Shown one piece after another: positions 25,209-33,577 of a stretch of 64,000 nucleotides of DNA. The notes beneath the pieces were generated by a model, which worked only from the letters and a program-made list of their open reading frames with translations, was not told the DNA's origin and ran no database searches. This stretch comes from Planctomycetaceae bacterium. GTDB taxonomy: Bacteria > Planctomycetota > Planctomycetia > Planctomycetales > Planctomycetaceae. Made by a program: the position numbers and the translations under genes. How positions within the stretch are numbered: the stretch's first letter is position 1; every line of letters begins with the position of its first letter. Location: the NCBI GenBank assembly GCA_029259815.1, contig JAJDEJ010000088.1:20889-84888 (forward strand), written 5' to 3'.

Positions 25209-28200
25209 ATGCCTGCCAACGATCAATTCTGGCGTCCACTGGGGACCATGCACCAAGTCTTCGCCGCAAGTGCGGTGCTGCTGCTGGTCTGCACGCTGTG
25301 GATGATGGCGAAAGATCACGACGACGAGTGGCGGGAGTATCAGGCAGTCGGTGACGAACTCAAGGCGGCACAACTCAATGAGCAACTGAGTGAGATTCAG
25401 TCTGGAGCTTACGAGCAACGGAAGCAGGAGTTGGAAGGTCAGCGAGAGGCTGCAGGAGAGGCTTTGGGGCAGAAGGCGGGCGAGATTGCTGAACTGCAAC
25501 AACAAGTCAGCGATATCCAGGGACGGGTCGACTTGTTGACTCGTCAAACGAAGTTCAAGGGAGCTGAACGAGACGTTGCCCGGGCGAAGTATGATATCGC
25601 GGTAAGAGATGGCTTGCCTTATGACGAGCTGCAGATCCTTAAAAAAGAATTTGATGCTTTACAGGCCCGCGTCGAGGAGATGTCCGGCGAACTGGATGTT
25701 CGCAAGGCCGAACTGGCACAAGTTAAGAATGACTTGGCCGCTGCCACCACCGATCTCGACACGGCCAACAACGAACTCAAGAAACTGCAGGTCGATGCAG
25801 ACCTCGTCGACAAGGCCCTCACGAGCATCGAGCCGAAAAGTGGCTTCCAAAAGTTCAAGCGATGGCTGATGTTGCAGCCCATCGTCGATGGATTTAATTC
25901 CCCACATCGCCTGCAGCAGGATTGGTTGCCGGATCTCAAGCAGGCACTCGGTATGGCGAAGGTGGCCCGGTTCGATCGTTGCCGGAGTTGCCACGTGAAT
26001 ATCAACGACTTTCGAGCCGGCAACGAGCCGGGCTTTCCGCATGGCGACTTTGCCGACGGGGAGTATCCGCATCCGTACTCGTCTCATCCAAGTCCTGACG
26101 TCTATCTCACGTCAACAAGCCCTCACCCCCTGCCGACATTCGGCTGCACGATCTGCCACGATGGCGACGGCTCGGGAACGAGCTTCCAGAACGCGGAACA
26201 TACGCCCAACAATCCGGCGGAGGCCGAGCACTGGGAAGAGGAGCTCCACTGGCACTCCAATCACTTCTGGGAGTACCCGATGCAGCCTGAGAGGTTCATC
26301 GAGTCGACCTGTTTGAAGTGCCATCACTCGGTCGTCGAACTGGGTGTCAACAAGGAGTACGGCCCCACCGCACCCAAGGTGTACGAGGGTTACGAGTTGA
26401 TCAAGTCGTATGGCTGCTTCGGCTGTCACGAGATCAACGGCTACGACGGCTCCGAGTCCATTGGGCCGGACATTCGACTCGAACCGCAGACCCCGGAGGA
26501 GATTGCCAAGTTCGCGGCTGACCCGAATCAGGTTCCGGGTCGCGAGCGGAAGGTGGGGCCATCGTTCAAAAACATTGCCTCGAAGACGACTCCCGAGTTC
26601 ATCGCCTACTGGACGGAGATGCCCAGCCGCTTCCGCCCGACCACCAAGATGCCACAGTTCTTCCATCTGAGTAATCAGGAAGACGAACTGGCCGAGAAGT
26701 ATCAGCCGGTTCAAATCGCTGCGATCGCCGCCTACCTGGCGGATAAGTCTCAGCCAGCCGAACTGATGGAGCCGGTCGACGGTTACGAGCCCAATGCCGA
26801 GCGAGGCAAGACTCTCTTCGCCCGCCGTGGATGTCTCGCCTGTCACTCATTTGACGATGAAGCATTCAAAGGCTCCGACGCCACGTTTGGTCCCGAGTTG
26901 TCCAAGGTTCATGAGAAGATTCGGGCCGGCGAGGAAGGCTTCAACTGGTTGTACACGTGGATTCGCGAGCCGACCCGACACCATCCGCGCACGAAGATGC
27001 CCGATCTTTACCTCGAGCCGGAGGGCGAAGGTGAGAACTACGTCGACCCGGCGGCCGACATCGCGGCCTTCCTGCTGCAAGGCGGACCGCGGGAGTTTCC
27101 GGCATTGAGCGTGGATGAAAACGTCCTCGACGAGTTGGTCGAAATGTTCGCCCGCAGCACGCTCACCGGGTCTGACTACGACGCCATGCTCGATGGCTAT
27201 GCTTACCCTCGCGACTCCGTGACCATCAAGGGTGATGAGATCGAGCTCGCTCGCCGCCAGGATGACCCCGGACGAATCAGCGACGACGAGTGGCGGAAGC
27301 GGAAGTTGGCCTATGTCGGTCGGCGGACCATCTCGTTCTACGGATGCTACGGCTGTCACGACATCCCCGGTTTTGAGACGGCACGTCCCATCGGGACTGC
27401 CTTACAGGACTGGGGCCGAAAAGACACGTCCAAGCTGGCGTTCGAGCATATCGAAGAATTCTTGCATCATCACGGTGGCGGAGCCTCCCATGAGGGCGAG
27501 CACAACGCCGGCCACGGTGAGGAGACTGTGCCAGAAATCGCGGAACAGGCGATCAAGAGCCAATTCAACGATGGCAATGCCAGCGAGGAAGATCTCGCGA
27601 CAGCGTTCTTCTACGAAAGCATCCAACACCACGGTCGACCGGGATTCATCTGGCAGAAGCTGCGTCAGCCTCGCAGTTACGACTACATGAAGACTCAAAC
27701 CAAGGGCTACGACGAACGCCTGCGGATGCCCAAGTTCCCGTTCGATCAACAGCAGATCGAAGCCATCGCCACATTCGTGCTGGGTCTCGTGGCTGAGCCG
27801 CCACCAGCCGAGTATGTGTTCCAGCCGGACACTCAGAAGTCGGACGTAATCGAGGGTGAGCGATTGCTCTCGAAGTACAACTGTGCCGGCTGCCACATGC
27901 TGGAGTTGCCGGAGATCAAGTACGGCGTCAATCCCGACGACATCACCGAATCAACTCTGGGGCCTGCAGACTACGAGAATGCTCTGGAGTTACTGCTCCA
28001 GATCAAACCGCCGCGACAAGGACTCACGGGCGAGACATTGCCCTCGGGAGATGAGGTTCTCAGCTTCCACGGCCTGATCTTCGCCGAACCTGATTATGAG
28101 GAAGATCCTGAGTTCCAGGAGTTCAGCTACGACCTGTGGGAGACCCTCCAGGTTGGTGACAAGCAATTGCTGCCCGGCTCCAAGATGCTGGTGCCGGCAG

Positions 28201-28976
28201 CGAAGATGATCGAACGGGGTCCGGCTCGCGGGGGCGACTTCGCGCAGTGGCTGGTGCCTCACTTGATGGAGACGCAGACAGACGGCAACCGCGGCCTCGC
28301 CTGGCAAGCCTCTCCTCCGCCATTGTATCTCGAAGGTCCGAAGGTGCAGACGCCCTGGTTGTATCAGTTCCTCAAGAACCCGGATCGGTTGCGATACACA
28401 ACCGTGCTGCGGATGCCCAGGTTCAACATGAGCGACGAGGAGGCGCAGTCGTTGGCCAATTACTTCGCGGCTTATGACGCAGTGCCGTATCCGTATCAAC
28501 CCATTCCGCAACAGGAACCGCCCTATCTGTCCGCCATGCAAGCGAAACACCCTGAGGAGGATTACCTGGACGAATCGTGGAAGATGCTGAATGCTCCGTT
28601 GTGCATCAAGTGTCACTCGGTGGGGGGCAATCCTTACCAGTCCAGTGACCCCAAGAAAGACATTCGCGGACCGGACCTCGACCGTGTCGCCAAGCGACTC
28701 CGTCCGGATTGGCTCGAACTTTGGCTGTACAAGCCGGCCTGGATCACGCCTTACACGTCGATGCCTGCGGTGTTCCCGAAGAATCAAACGCAGCTCACCG
28801 AGTTGTTCGAGGGTGACGGCAGTCAGCAAACCACGGCTGTGCGGGATGCCCTGATGAACTACTACAATCTGATGGAGGCCTATGGTCGCTTGGCTTACAA
28901 GCCGTCTCAGGCAGAAGAAACATCACCGGACGCTGCTGCGGAGTCCGGTGCTGAGAGTGGAGCGGGAGGTGAATGA
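25209..28976 (+). CDS. Membrane-anchored octaheme c-type cytochrome with coiled-coil neck
   Basis: 1255 residues from ATG 25209; the frame extends upstream through the end of the cytochrome b gene but without a plausible start. One N-terminal membrane helix (VFAASAVLLLVCTLWMM), then a charged coiled coil (about 45-225), then a large periplasmic part with eight CxxCH motifs: CRSCH (~258), CTICH (~313), CLKCH (~368), CFGCH (~402), CLACH (~541), CYGCH (~713), CAGCH (~891), CIKCH (~1131). Several cytochrome c domains end with typical KMPxF/RMPxF methionine ligands. Position right after cytochrome b suggests it replaces cytochrome c1 and relays electrons to the oxidase. Confidence 0.9.
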   Translation: MPANDQFWRPLGTMHQVFAASAVLLLVCTLWMMAKDHDDEWREYQAVGDELKAAQLNEQLSEIQSGAYEQRKQELEGQREAAGEALGQKAGEIAELQQQVSDIQGRVDLLTRQTKFKGAERDVARAKYDIAVRDGLPYDELQILKKEFDALQARVEEMSGELDVRKAELAQVKNDLAAATTDLDTANNELKKLQVDADLVDKALTSIEPKSGFQKFKRWLMLQPIVDGFNSPHRLQQDWLPDLKQALGMAKVARFDRCRSCHVNINDFRAGNEPGFPHGDFADGEYPHPYSSHPSPDVYLTSTSPHPLPTFGCTICHDGDGSGTSFQNAEHTPNNPAEAEHWEEELHWHSNHFWEYPMQPERFIESTCLKCHHSVVELGVNKEYGPTAPKVYEGYELIKSYGCFGCHEINGYDGSESIGPDIRLEPQTPEEIAKFAADPNQVPGRERKVGPSFKNIASKTTPEFIAYWTEMPSRFRPTTKMPQFFHLSNQEDELAEKYQPVQIAAIAAYLADKSQPAELMEPVDGYEPNAERGKTLFARRGCLACHSFDDEAFKGSDATFGPELSKVHEKIRAGEEGFNWLYTWIREPTRHHPRTKMPDLYLEPEGEGENYVDPAADIAAFLLQGGPREFPALSVDENVLDELVEMFARSTLTGSDYDAMLDGYAYPRDSVTIKGDEIELARRQDDPGRISDDEWRKRKLAYVGRRTISFYGCYGCHDIPGFETARPIGTALQDWGRKDTSKLAFEHIEEFLHHHGGGASHEGEHNAGHGEETVPEIAEQAIKSQFNDGNASEEDLATAFFYESIQHHGRPGFIWQKLRQPRSYDYMKTQTKGYDERLRMPKFPFDQQQIEAIATFVLGLVAEPPPAEYVFQPDTQKSDVIEGERLLSKYNCAGCHMLELPEIKYGVNPDDITESTLGPADYENALELLLQIKPPRQGLTGETLPSGDEVLSFHGLIFAEPDYEEDPEFQEFSYDLWETLQVGDKQLLPGSKMLVPAAKMIERGPARGGDFAQWLVPHLMETQTDGNRGLAWQASPPPLYLEGPKVQTPWLYQFLKNPDRLRYTTVLRMPRFNMSDEEAQSLANYFAAYDAVPYPYQPIPQQEPPYLSAMQAKHPEEDYLDESWKMLNAPLCIKCHSVGGNPYQSSDPKKDIRGPDLDRVAKRLRPDWLELWLYKPAWITPYTSMPAVFPKNQTQLTELFEGDGSQQTTAVRDALMNYYNLMEAYGRLAYKPSQAEETSPDAAAESGAESGAGGE

Positions 28977-28977
28977 C

Positions 28978-29892
28978 ATGAAATCCATCCAACCACAAAA
29001 TACGTCAGGCAATCTTCTCCGCTGCACGCTTGTCGCAGCCGGGCTGACGACGCTGGCGATCTCACTTTCCGGATGTCAGAAAGGTCTGGGCGGCGGTGCG
29101 AAGTACGATCCGAAGGTGACGATTCTTGCCGATGCCGAGGCTGAAGGCGTCTCACTTGCTGAGAGCGCTGCTGCTGTCGAAGTCGCTGGCTACGGCACGC
29201 TCAAGGGTCGTGTGATTCTCGAAGGGAGTGTCACGGCACCAGCACCGATCACACCCTCGAAGGACGCCGTTTGTATTGCCAAGGCACCGATCCCGAACGA
29301 TCGCATTGTGACTGGAGCGAACGGTGGACTGGCGAACGTGTTTGTCTATCTGGGCAAGGCACCGGGCGGCACCAAACAGCCGGAGTCGAAGGAATCGTTG
29401 AAGTTTGACCAACAAGGCTGTCGGTTCCTGCCTCATTGTCTGTTCGTGCAGACCGAGCAGGAAGTGCTCGTGCTCAACAGCGATGCCACACTGCATAACA
29501 CTCATACAAATCCGCAGCGTCAACCCGCATTCAATCAGGGAGTGCAGCCGAATGAAAAAAACGGCGTGCCTCTCACCTACGCACGTGGCGAGAAACAGCC
29601 CATCTCGGTGACGTGCGACATCCATCCGTGGATGCTGGCCTATCACCTGCCGCTCGATCACCCCTATGGAGTTGTGAGTGGGGAGGACGGCTCGTTTGAG
29701 ATCGCCAACCTGCCCGCGGGCACTCATGAGTTCACCATCTGGCATGAGACGACCGGTGTCGTCGACAGCCGTTACAAAGTCGAGATCCCCGTCGATGGCA
29801 CTGCCGAAGTTGAAATCAAGATTCCGGCTGCCAGCTTGTCGAACTTCAGCGGCGAGCGGCCAAAGCGGGTGATTCTGTCTATGATCCCGTAG
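28978..29892 (+). CDS. Cupredoxin-like lipoprotein, paralog 1
   Basis: 304 residues from ATG 28978, with GGGAGG 8 nt upstream and 1 nt after the previous stop. Lipoprotein signal LAISLSGC (Cys near 29). The domain from about 75 has LKGRVILEGSV..., a conserved Cys/Asn-rich core and AFNQGVQPNEKNGVPLTY. The paired motifs LHNTHTNP and VTCDIHPWM (C213) match the His...Cys-x2-His-x2-Met pattern of a type 1 copper site. The end (DGSFEIANLPAGTHEFTIWHE) resembles a carboxypeptidase-regulatory-like fold. Likely a periplasmic copper electron carrier or oxidase-assembly factor between complex III and IV; function inferred from motif and place. Confidence 0.82.
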   Translation: MKSIQPQNTSGNLLRCTLVAAGLTTLAISLSGCQKGLGGGAKYDPKVTILADAEAEGVSLAESAAAVEVAGYGTLKGRVILEGSVTAPAPITPSKDAVCIAKAPIPNDRIVTGANGGLANVFVYLGKAPGGTKQPESKESLKFDQQGCRFLPHCLFVQTEQEVLVLNSDATLHNTHTNPQRQPAFNQGVQPNEKNGVPLTYARGEKQPISVTCDIHPWMLAYHLPLDHPYGVVSGEDGSFEIANLPAGTHEFTIWHETTGVVDSRYKVEIPVDGTAEVEIKIPAASLSNFSGERPKRVILSMIP

Positions 29893-29946
29893 CGAACGTT
29901 TCCTTGACTGAACATTAGAACTGACCGACCCCCAAAGGTGCTCCCG

Positions 29947-31002
29947 ATGACTCGTTCCCTGATCACAATCTCACTGTCATGCCTGCTGGCAGGCGGACTC
30001 TTGCTCCCCGGTTGCGGGGGCGGCGACAAAGAGACTCCTCGTTCGTCCGAGGTCATCAAGCCTGCTGAGGTCGAACCCGAAGCGTCCGAGCCCGCAGAGG
30101 AGCCGGAAGCGGTTGCTGAGTCCGAACCGGCCCCGACAGAAGAACCAAAGTCAGAAGTCGTGGAGACTCCGACTGAGCCGGAACCAACGCCGGAGCCCGA
30201 GCCCGAGCCGGAACCTGAGCCAGAAACCGCTTCGACCGAACCTGCCGACACTCCTGAGCCCGCAGCGACGGAAGCTGAGCAGCCGGCGAGCGAAGAAGGC
30301 GATGCTGTCCCCGTGTCGGTCTCACTGGGTGCTGCAGCTGGTGGAACGACGTTTAAGGGCCGGGTGACTGTCAACGGGAACGCGACCGAGCCGAGCTCAT
30401 TCACCGCCAGTAAAGATCCATTCTGCATCGCCCTCGGTGAGTTGCCCGAGGAGTCACTCGTTCTGGGTGAGAACGGCGGCCTCGGCAATGTGTTCGTGTG
30501 GCTGCGAAAGGTGCCATCGGGTGCTGACGTACCAGAGGTTCCCACAGAGCCGGTTGTGCTCGACAATGTGAAATGCAACTTCCAGCCGCATGCGTTCATG
30601 TTGCGAGTTGGCCAGCCGATGCTTGTGAAGAACGCCGATGACACGGCTCACAACACACGCATCAGCCCGATTCGGAATAACGCTTTCAATCAGACGATCG
30701 GACCCAACGATCGCAAAGGCGTGGAAGTGGTCTACGCACAAACCGAACTGGTTCCCATCAAGACACAGTGTGACATTCACCCGTGGATGGGCAGTTTTCA
30801 TTTCCCGGTCGATCATCCTTGGGCCGCCGTCACGAGTGAGGATGGCAGCTTTGAGATCACGGGTCTGCCTGCCGGCGACTTGGAGTTCCGCATGTGGCAT
30901 GAGCGAATGGGCTACGTCGAGCGTTCCGTGAAGGTGACGATCGGAGATGGCGAGACTGCTGAGCAATCATTTGAAGTCGATGCGGCCAAGTTGGCCGAGT
31001 AA
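29947..31002 (+). CDS. Cupredoxin-like lipoprotein, paralog 2, with Pro/Glu-rich linker
   Basis: 351 residues from ATG 29947. Lipobox LLLPGC near residue 20. A ~100-residue linker rich in Glu and Pro (runs of P-E dipeptides, about 35-110) precedes a domain clearly paralogous to the preceding gene: FKGRVTVNGNATEP, GENGGLGNVFVWLRKVPSG, AHNTRISPIRNNAFNQTIGPND and TQCDIHPWMGSFHFPVDHPW (C275). It has the same C-x2-H-x2-M copper motif and C-terminal DGSFEITGLPAGDLEFRMWHE. The stalk would let the copper domain reach far from the membrane. Tandem duplication with the gene 54 nt upstream is evident. Confidence 0.82.
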   Translation: MTRSLITISLSCLLAGGLLLPGCGGGDKETPRSSEVIKPAEVEPEASEPAEEPEAVAESEPAPTEEPKSEVVETPTEPEPTPEPEPEPEPEPETASTEPADTPEPAATEAEQPASEEGDAVPVSVSLGAAAGGTTFKGRVTVNGNATEPSSFTASKDPFCIALGELPEESLVLGENGGLGNVFVWLRKVPSGADVPEVPTEPVVLDNVKCNFQPHAFMLRVGQPMLVKNADDTAHNTRISPIRNNAFNQTIGPNDRKGVEVVYAQTELVPIKTQCDIHPWMGSFHFPVDHPWAAVTSEDGSFEITGLPAGDLEFRMWHERMGYVERSVKVTIGDGETAEQSFEVDAAKLAE

Positions 31003-31066
31003 GCAGACAGCTATGAGTTTAAGTGTGAATGTTTCAGAGTGTGGACGACAGGCGGAGGTTCTCCTC

Positions 31067-32533
31067 GTGAGAGTTGGAAAATCTATCATCGGTGTGACAG
31101 TGCTGCTGACGATCGCCGGGTGCGGTGCGCAACAGGCAGAGTTCGTGAACCGGGACGATATCGAAGTGCTGATCCCTGAAGCTCAGGATCATGTGCGTGA
31201 GGTGCTGGACACACACTTTGGTCATCCGACCAACATGGTGCTCTGGGAACGGATGCCCGTGCAGTATCACGGTGCTTATGGCGCATTCACAGAGACTCCG
31301 GCGGTTGAAGGTGAGACAGAGGTGACAACTCTCAATGTCAGCCTTGTCGAACAGAATCTGCCGATCGAGCCGGGACAGATGTTGGATTGGGTCTCTGGTA
31401 AATATGCCGGCCAAGCGCGTCCCGAGGTCACATCGTTTGACGAGGCTGGCAATCAGATTGGAATTGTCCCGGGCCTCTCGGTTCCTCCTGATGCAGGCGA
31501 CCGCTTCGCGATCGCACCGGGTGCTGTCATTACTCAGGGCCGGATCTTGTACGCCGAACACTGTCAGCACTGTCATGGCGTGACGGGTGATGGCAATGGT
31601 CCCACGGCGAAGTATCTGTATCCTCGGCCACGAGATTACCGTCTCGGCAAGTTCAAGTTCACGTCGACCGCATCATCGGCTAGAGCCAATCGTGATGACT
31701 TGTCACGCATCATTGAGAACGGCATTCCCGGGACGTACATGCCGTCATTCAAGTTGCTCACTCCCGAGGAAAATCATGCCATTGTCGAGTACGTCCGCTG
31801 GTTAGCCATGCGGGGTGAGATTGAATTCAAGCTGATCCAGGCGTTGAAGAACGACTACTCGAAAGAAGCGGTTCAGTCGGTTGTCACGTCGGCTCGTGAG
31901 TCAGACTCCGCACTCTCCGCCGATGACGCTCGCAAGCAGGTCGTGGCCGACATGGAGGAATACCTCAATGGCGATTGGCTGGAAGAATTCAATGACGACA
32001 CGAAGTTTCAGGCCGACCAATGGAAGCAGGCTGAAGACCCATCGGCTCTGGTGATGCCCAAGGTCGCCCGTGTTGCCGACACACCCGAGTCGCGTGCTCG
32101 TGGACGTGTGTTGTACTTGAGCGCCAAAGCGAAGTGTGCAACTTGTCACGGTGATTCCGGACTCGGCGATGGCTCTCAGACGTTATCGGTCCAAAAGAAT
32201 CCGGCGACGAATGCCGACTACGATGAGCCGGGGCTGTTCGACGATTGGGGAAACCCTTTGAAACCGCGTAATCTGACGAAGGGCGTCTATCGCGGCGGAC
32301 GCCGTCCGTTGGATCTCTACCGGCGCCTGCATGCGGGCATCTCCGGGACCCCGATGCCGGCGTTTGGAACTGTGCTCAAGGACGAGGAAATTTGGGACAT
32401 CGTTAACTACGTGATGCACATTCCGTTCGAGGCTCGCGAACAGCGTCCCGGCGAAGGAGCAGGCGAGTCTCGACCGGCAACTCCCGAGGTCGCAACGACC
32501 GAGACACAGGGGTCATTGCAAGTTGCAAATTGA
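31067..32533 (+). CDS. Diheme cytochrome c lipoprotein
   Basis: 488 residues. GTG 31067 is chosen: GGAGG lies 8 nt upstream at 31054-31058 and the product starts as a lipoprotein signal, MRVGKSIIGVTVLLTIAGC (Cys 19); the frame is open further up, with ATG at 31013. Two cytochrome c domains: CQHCHG (~165, with MPSFKLLTPEENHAIVEYVRWL) and CATCHG (~357, with MPAFGTVLKDEEIWDIVNYV). A disordered acidic C-terminus ends the protein. Immediately before the oxidase subunit II gene, it is the best candidate for the direct electron donor to CuA. Confidence 0.9.
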   Translation: MRVGKSIIGVTVLLTIAGCGAQQAEFVNRDDIEVLIPEAQDHVREVLDTHFGHPTNMVLWERMPVQYHGAYGAFTETPAVEGETEVTTLNVSLVEQNLPIEPGQMLDWVSGKYAGQARPEVTSFDEAGNQIGIVPGLSVPPDAGDRFAIAPGAVITQGRILYAEHCQHCHGVTGDGNGPTAKYLYPRPRDYRLGKFKFTSTASSARANRDDLSRIIENGIPGTYMPSFKLLTPEENHAIVEYVRWLAMRGEIEFKLIQALKNDYSKEAVQSVVTSARESDSALSADDARKQVVADMEEYLNGDWLEEFNDDTKFQADQWKQAEDPSALVMPKVARVADTPESRARGRVLYLSAKAKCATCHGDSGLGDGSQTLSVQKNPATNADYDEPGLFDDWGNPLKPRNLTKGVYRGGRRPLDLYRRLHAGISGTPMPAFGTVLKDEEIWDIVNYVMHIPFEAREQRPGEGAGESRPATPEVATTETQGSLQVAN

Positions 32534-32606
32534 AAAGTAGTGAGAAGCTGACAAGTCGTCCGTGAGGATGTTTATTTTGCAGTTCGCAAGTTGCATTTTG
32601 CAATGG
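32534..32606. repeat. Short A/T-rich repeat tract before subunit II (family H)
   Basis: Copies of the GCAAGTTGCATTTTGCAA type (32583-32603, echoed by the CATTGCAAGTTGCAAATTG at the end of the preceding gene). A related GCAGTTTGCGATTCACAAAT tract sits at about 33540-33560 before subunit I. Confidence 0.6.
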
Positions 32607-32616
32607 AGACACTCAG

Positions 32617-33483
32617 GTGAAGCGTTTCTGGTGTACATTTTTCGTATTCTGGCCGATCATGGCGGTCATTCTTTGCTGGGTGGCTCCCGCTCAGAACTGG
32701 TGGTTCCCGCGTGGTGCTTCCGGGACGGGTGCGGCCATGTCGCCACTCGGTGAGCGGATCGATGATCTGTTCTACATGATTCTGATCATCACGGCTGTCA
32801 CCTTCGTGGGGACACAGATCGGGCTGGGGTACGTGCTGTTCACCGGGGCGCGTCGCAGTGATGCGCCTCATGGTGCGGAAGACGCTGAGAAGACCTGGTT
32901 CACCCACGGTAGTCATAATCTTGAGGTGATGTGGTCCGTTGTGCCGGCAGCTGTTCTGCTCTTCATTGCTCTTTATCAGATGGAGGTCTGGGCCGAATTC
33001 CGCGTGAAGGATTCCTTCCCGGACGAAGTCCGCACCGGACCGATCGCCGAGGTGACGGCCCGTCAATTTGAATGGCGGATTCGTTATCCGGGCCTGGATG
33101 CAAACGGCAATCCGCTCGAACTCATGCCCGACCCTCAACCGACCGACTTGTACACCGTCAACGAATTGCATGTGACGTCTGCGGAACCAGTCATGATCTG
33201 GCTGCGGTCGGAGGACGTGCAACATTCGTTCTTCCTGCCCGAATTGCGCGTCAAGCAAGATGCGGTGCCTGGACTCGTCATCCCGGTCTGGTTCGAGGCG
33301 ACGAAGAGCACTGACTATTCCTGGCTCTGTGCCGAATTATGTGGGTGGGGACACTACAAGATGAAGGGTCGGTTCGTTGCCGAACCTGAAGAGGATCTGC
33401 GTGAATGGATGCAGGAGTTACAGAACGAGCAAATGGACGACGGCGTTCCCGATGACGTAGGGGATTCGCAGGTCGCGGACTAA
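32617..33483 (+). CDS. ctaC: Cytochrome c oxidase subunit II
   Basis: 288 residues. GTG start with GGAG 8 nt upstream. Two membrane helices (WPIMAVILCWVA and the LFYMILIITAVTFVGTQIGLG/VMWSVVPAAVLLFIALYQM region) precede the CuA cupredoxin domain. The CuA ligands are visible: His in VQHSFFLPELRVKQD, then CAELCGWGHYKMKG (C238-x3-C-x3-H-x2-M). There is no fused cytochrome c domain, so the preceding diheme lipoprotein may deliver the electrons in trans. Second subunit of the oxidase, 95 nt before subunit I. Confidence 0.95.
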   Translation: MKRFWCTFFVFWPIMAVILCWVAPAQNWWFPRGASGTGAAMSPLGERIDDLFYMILIITAVTFVGTQIGLGYVLFTGARRSDAPHGAEDAEKTWFTHGSHNLEVMWSVVPAAVLLFIALYQMEVWAEFRVKDSFPDEVRTGPIAEVTARQFEWRIRYPGLDANGNPLELMPDPQPTDLYTVNELHVTSAEPVMIWLRSEDVQHSFFLPELRVKQDAVPGLVIPVWFEATKSTDYSWLCAELCGWGHYKMKGRFVAEPEEDLREWMQELQNEQMDDGVPDDVGDSQVAD

Positions 33484-33577
33484 CAATTGCCAACTGATGA
33501 TCATGATCTCTCTTGCGTCATTCTCAACATTTTCAATCTAGCAGTTTGCGATTCACAAATCGCAACGAGATGGTTCT

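Noticed and set aside
30947..31066. Longer N-terminus for the diheme cytochrome
   Set aside because: ATG 31013 or earlier would bury the lipoprotein signal; GTG 31067 has a GGAGG and gives a clean signal peptide.
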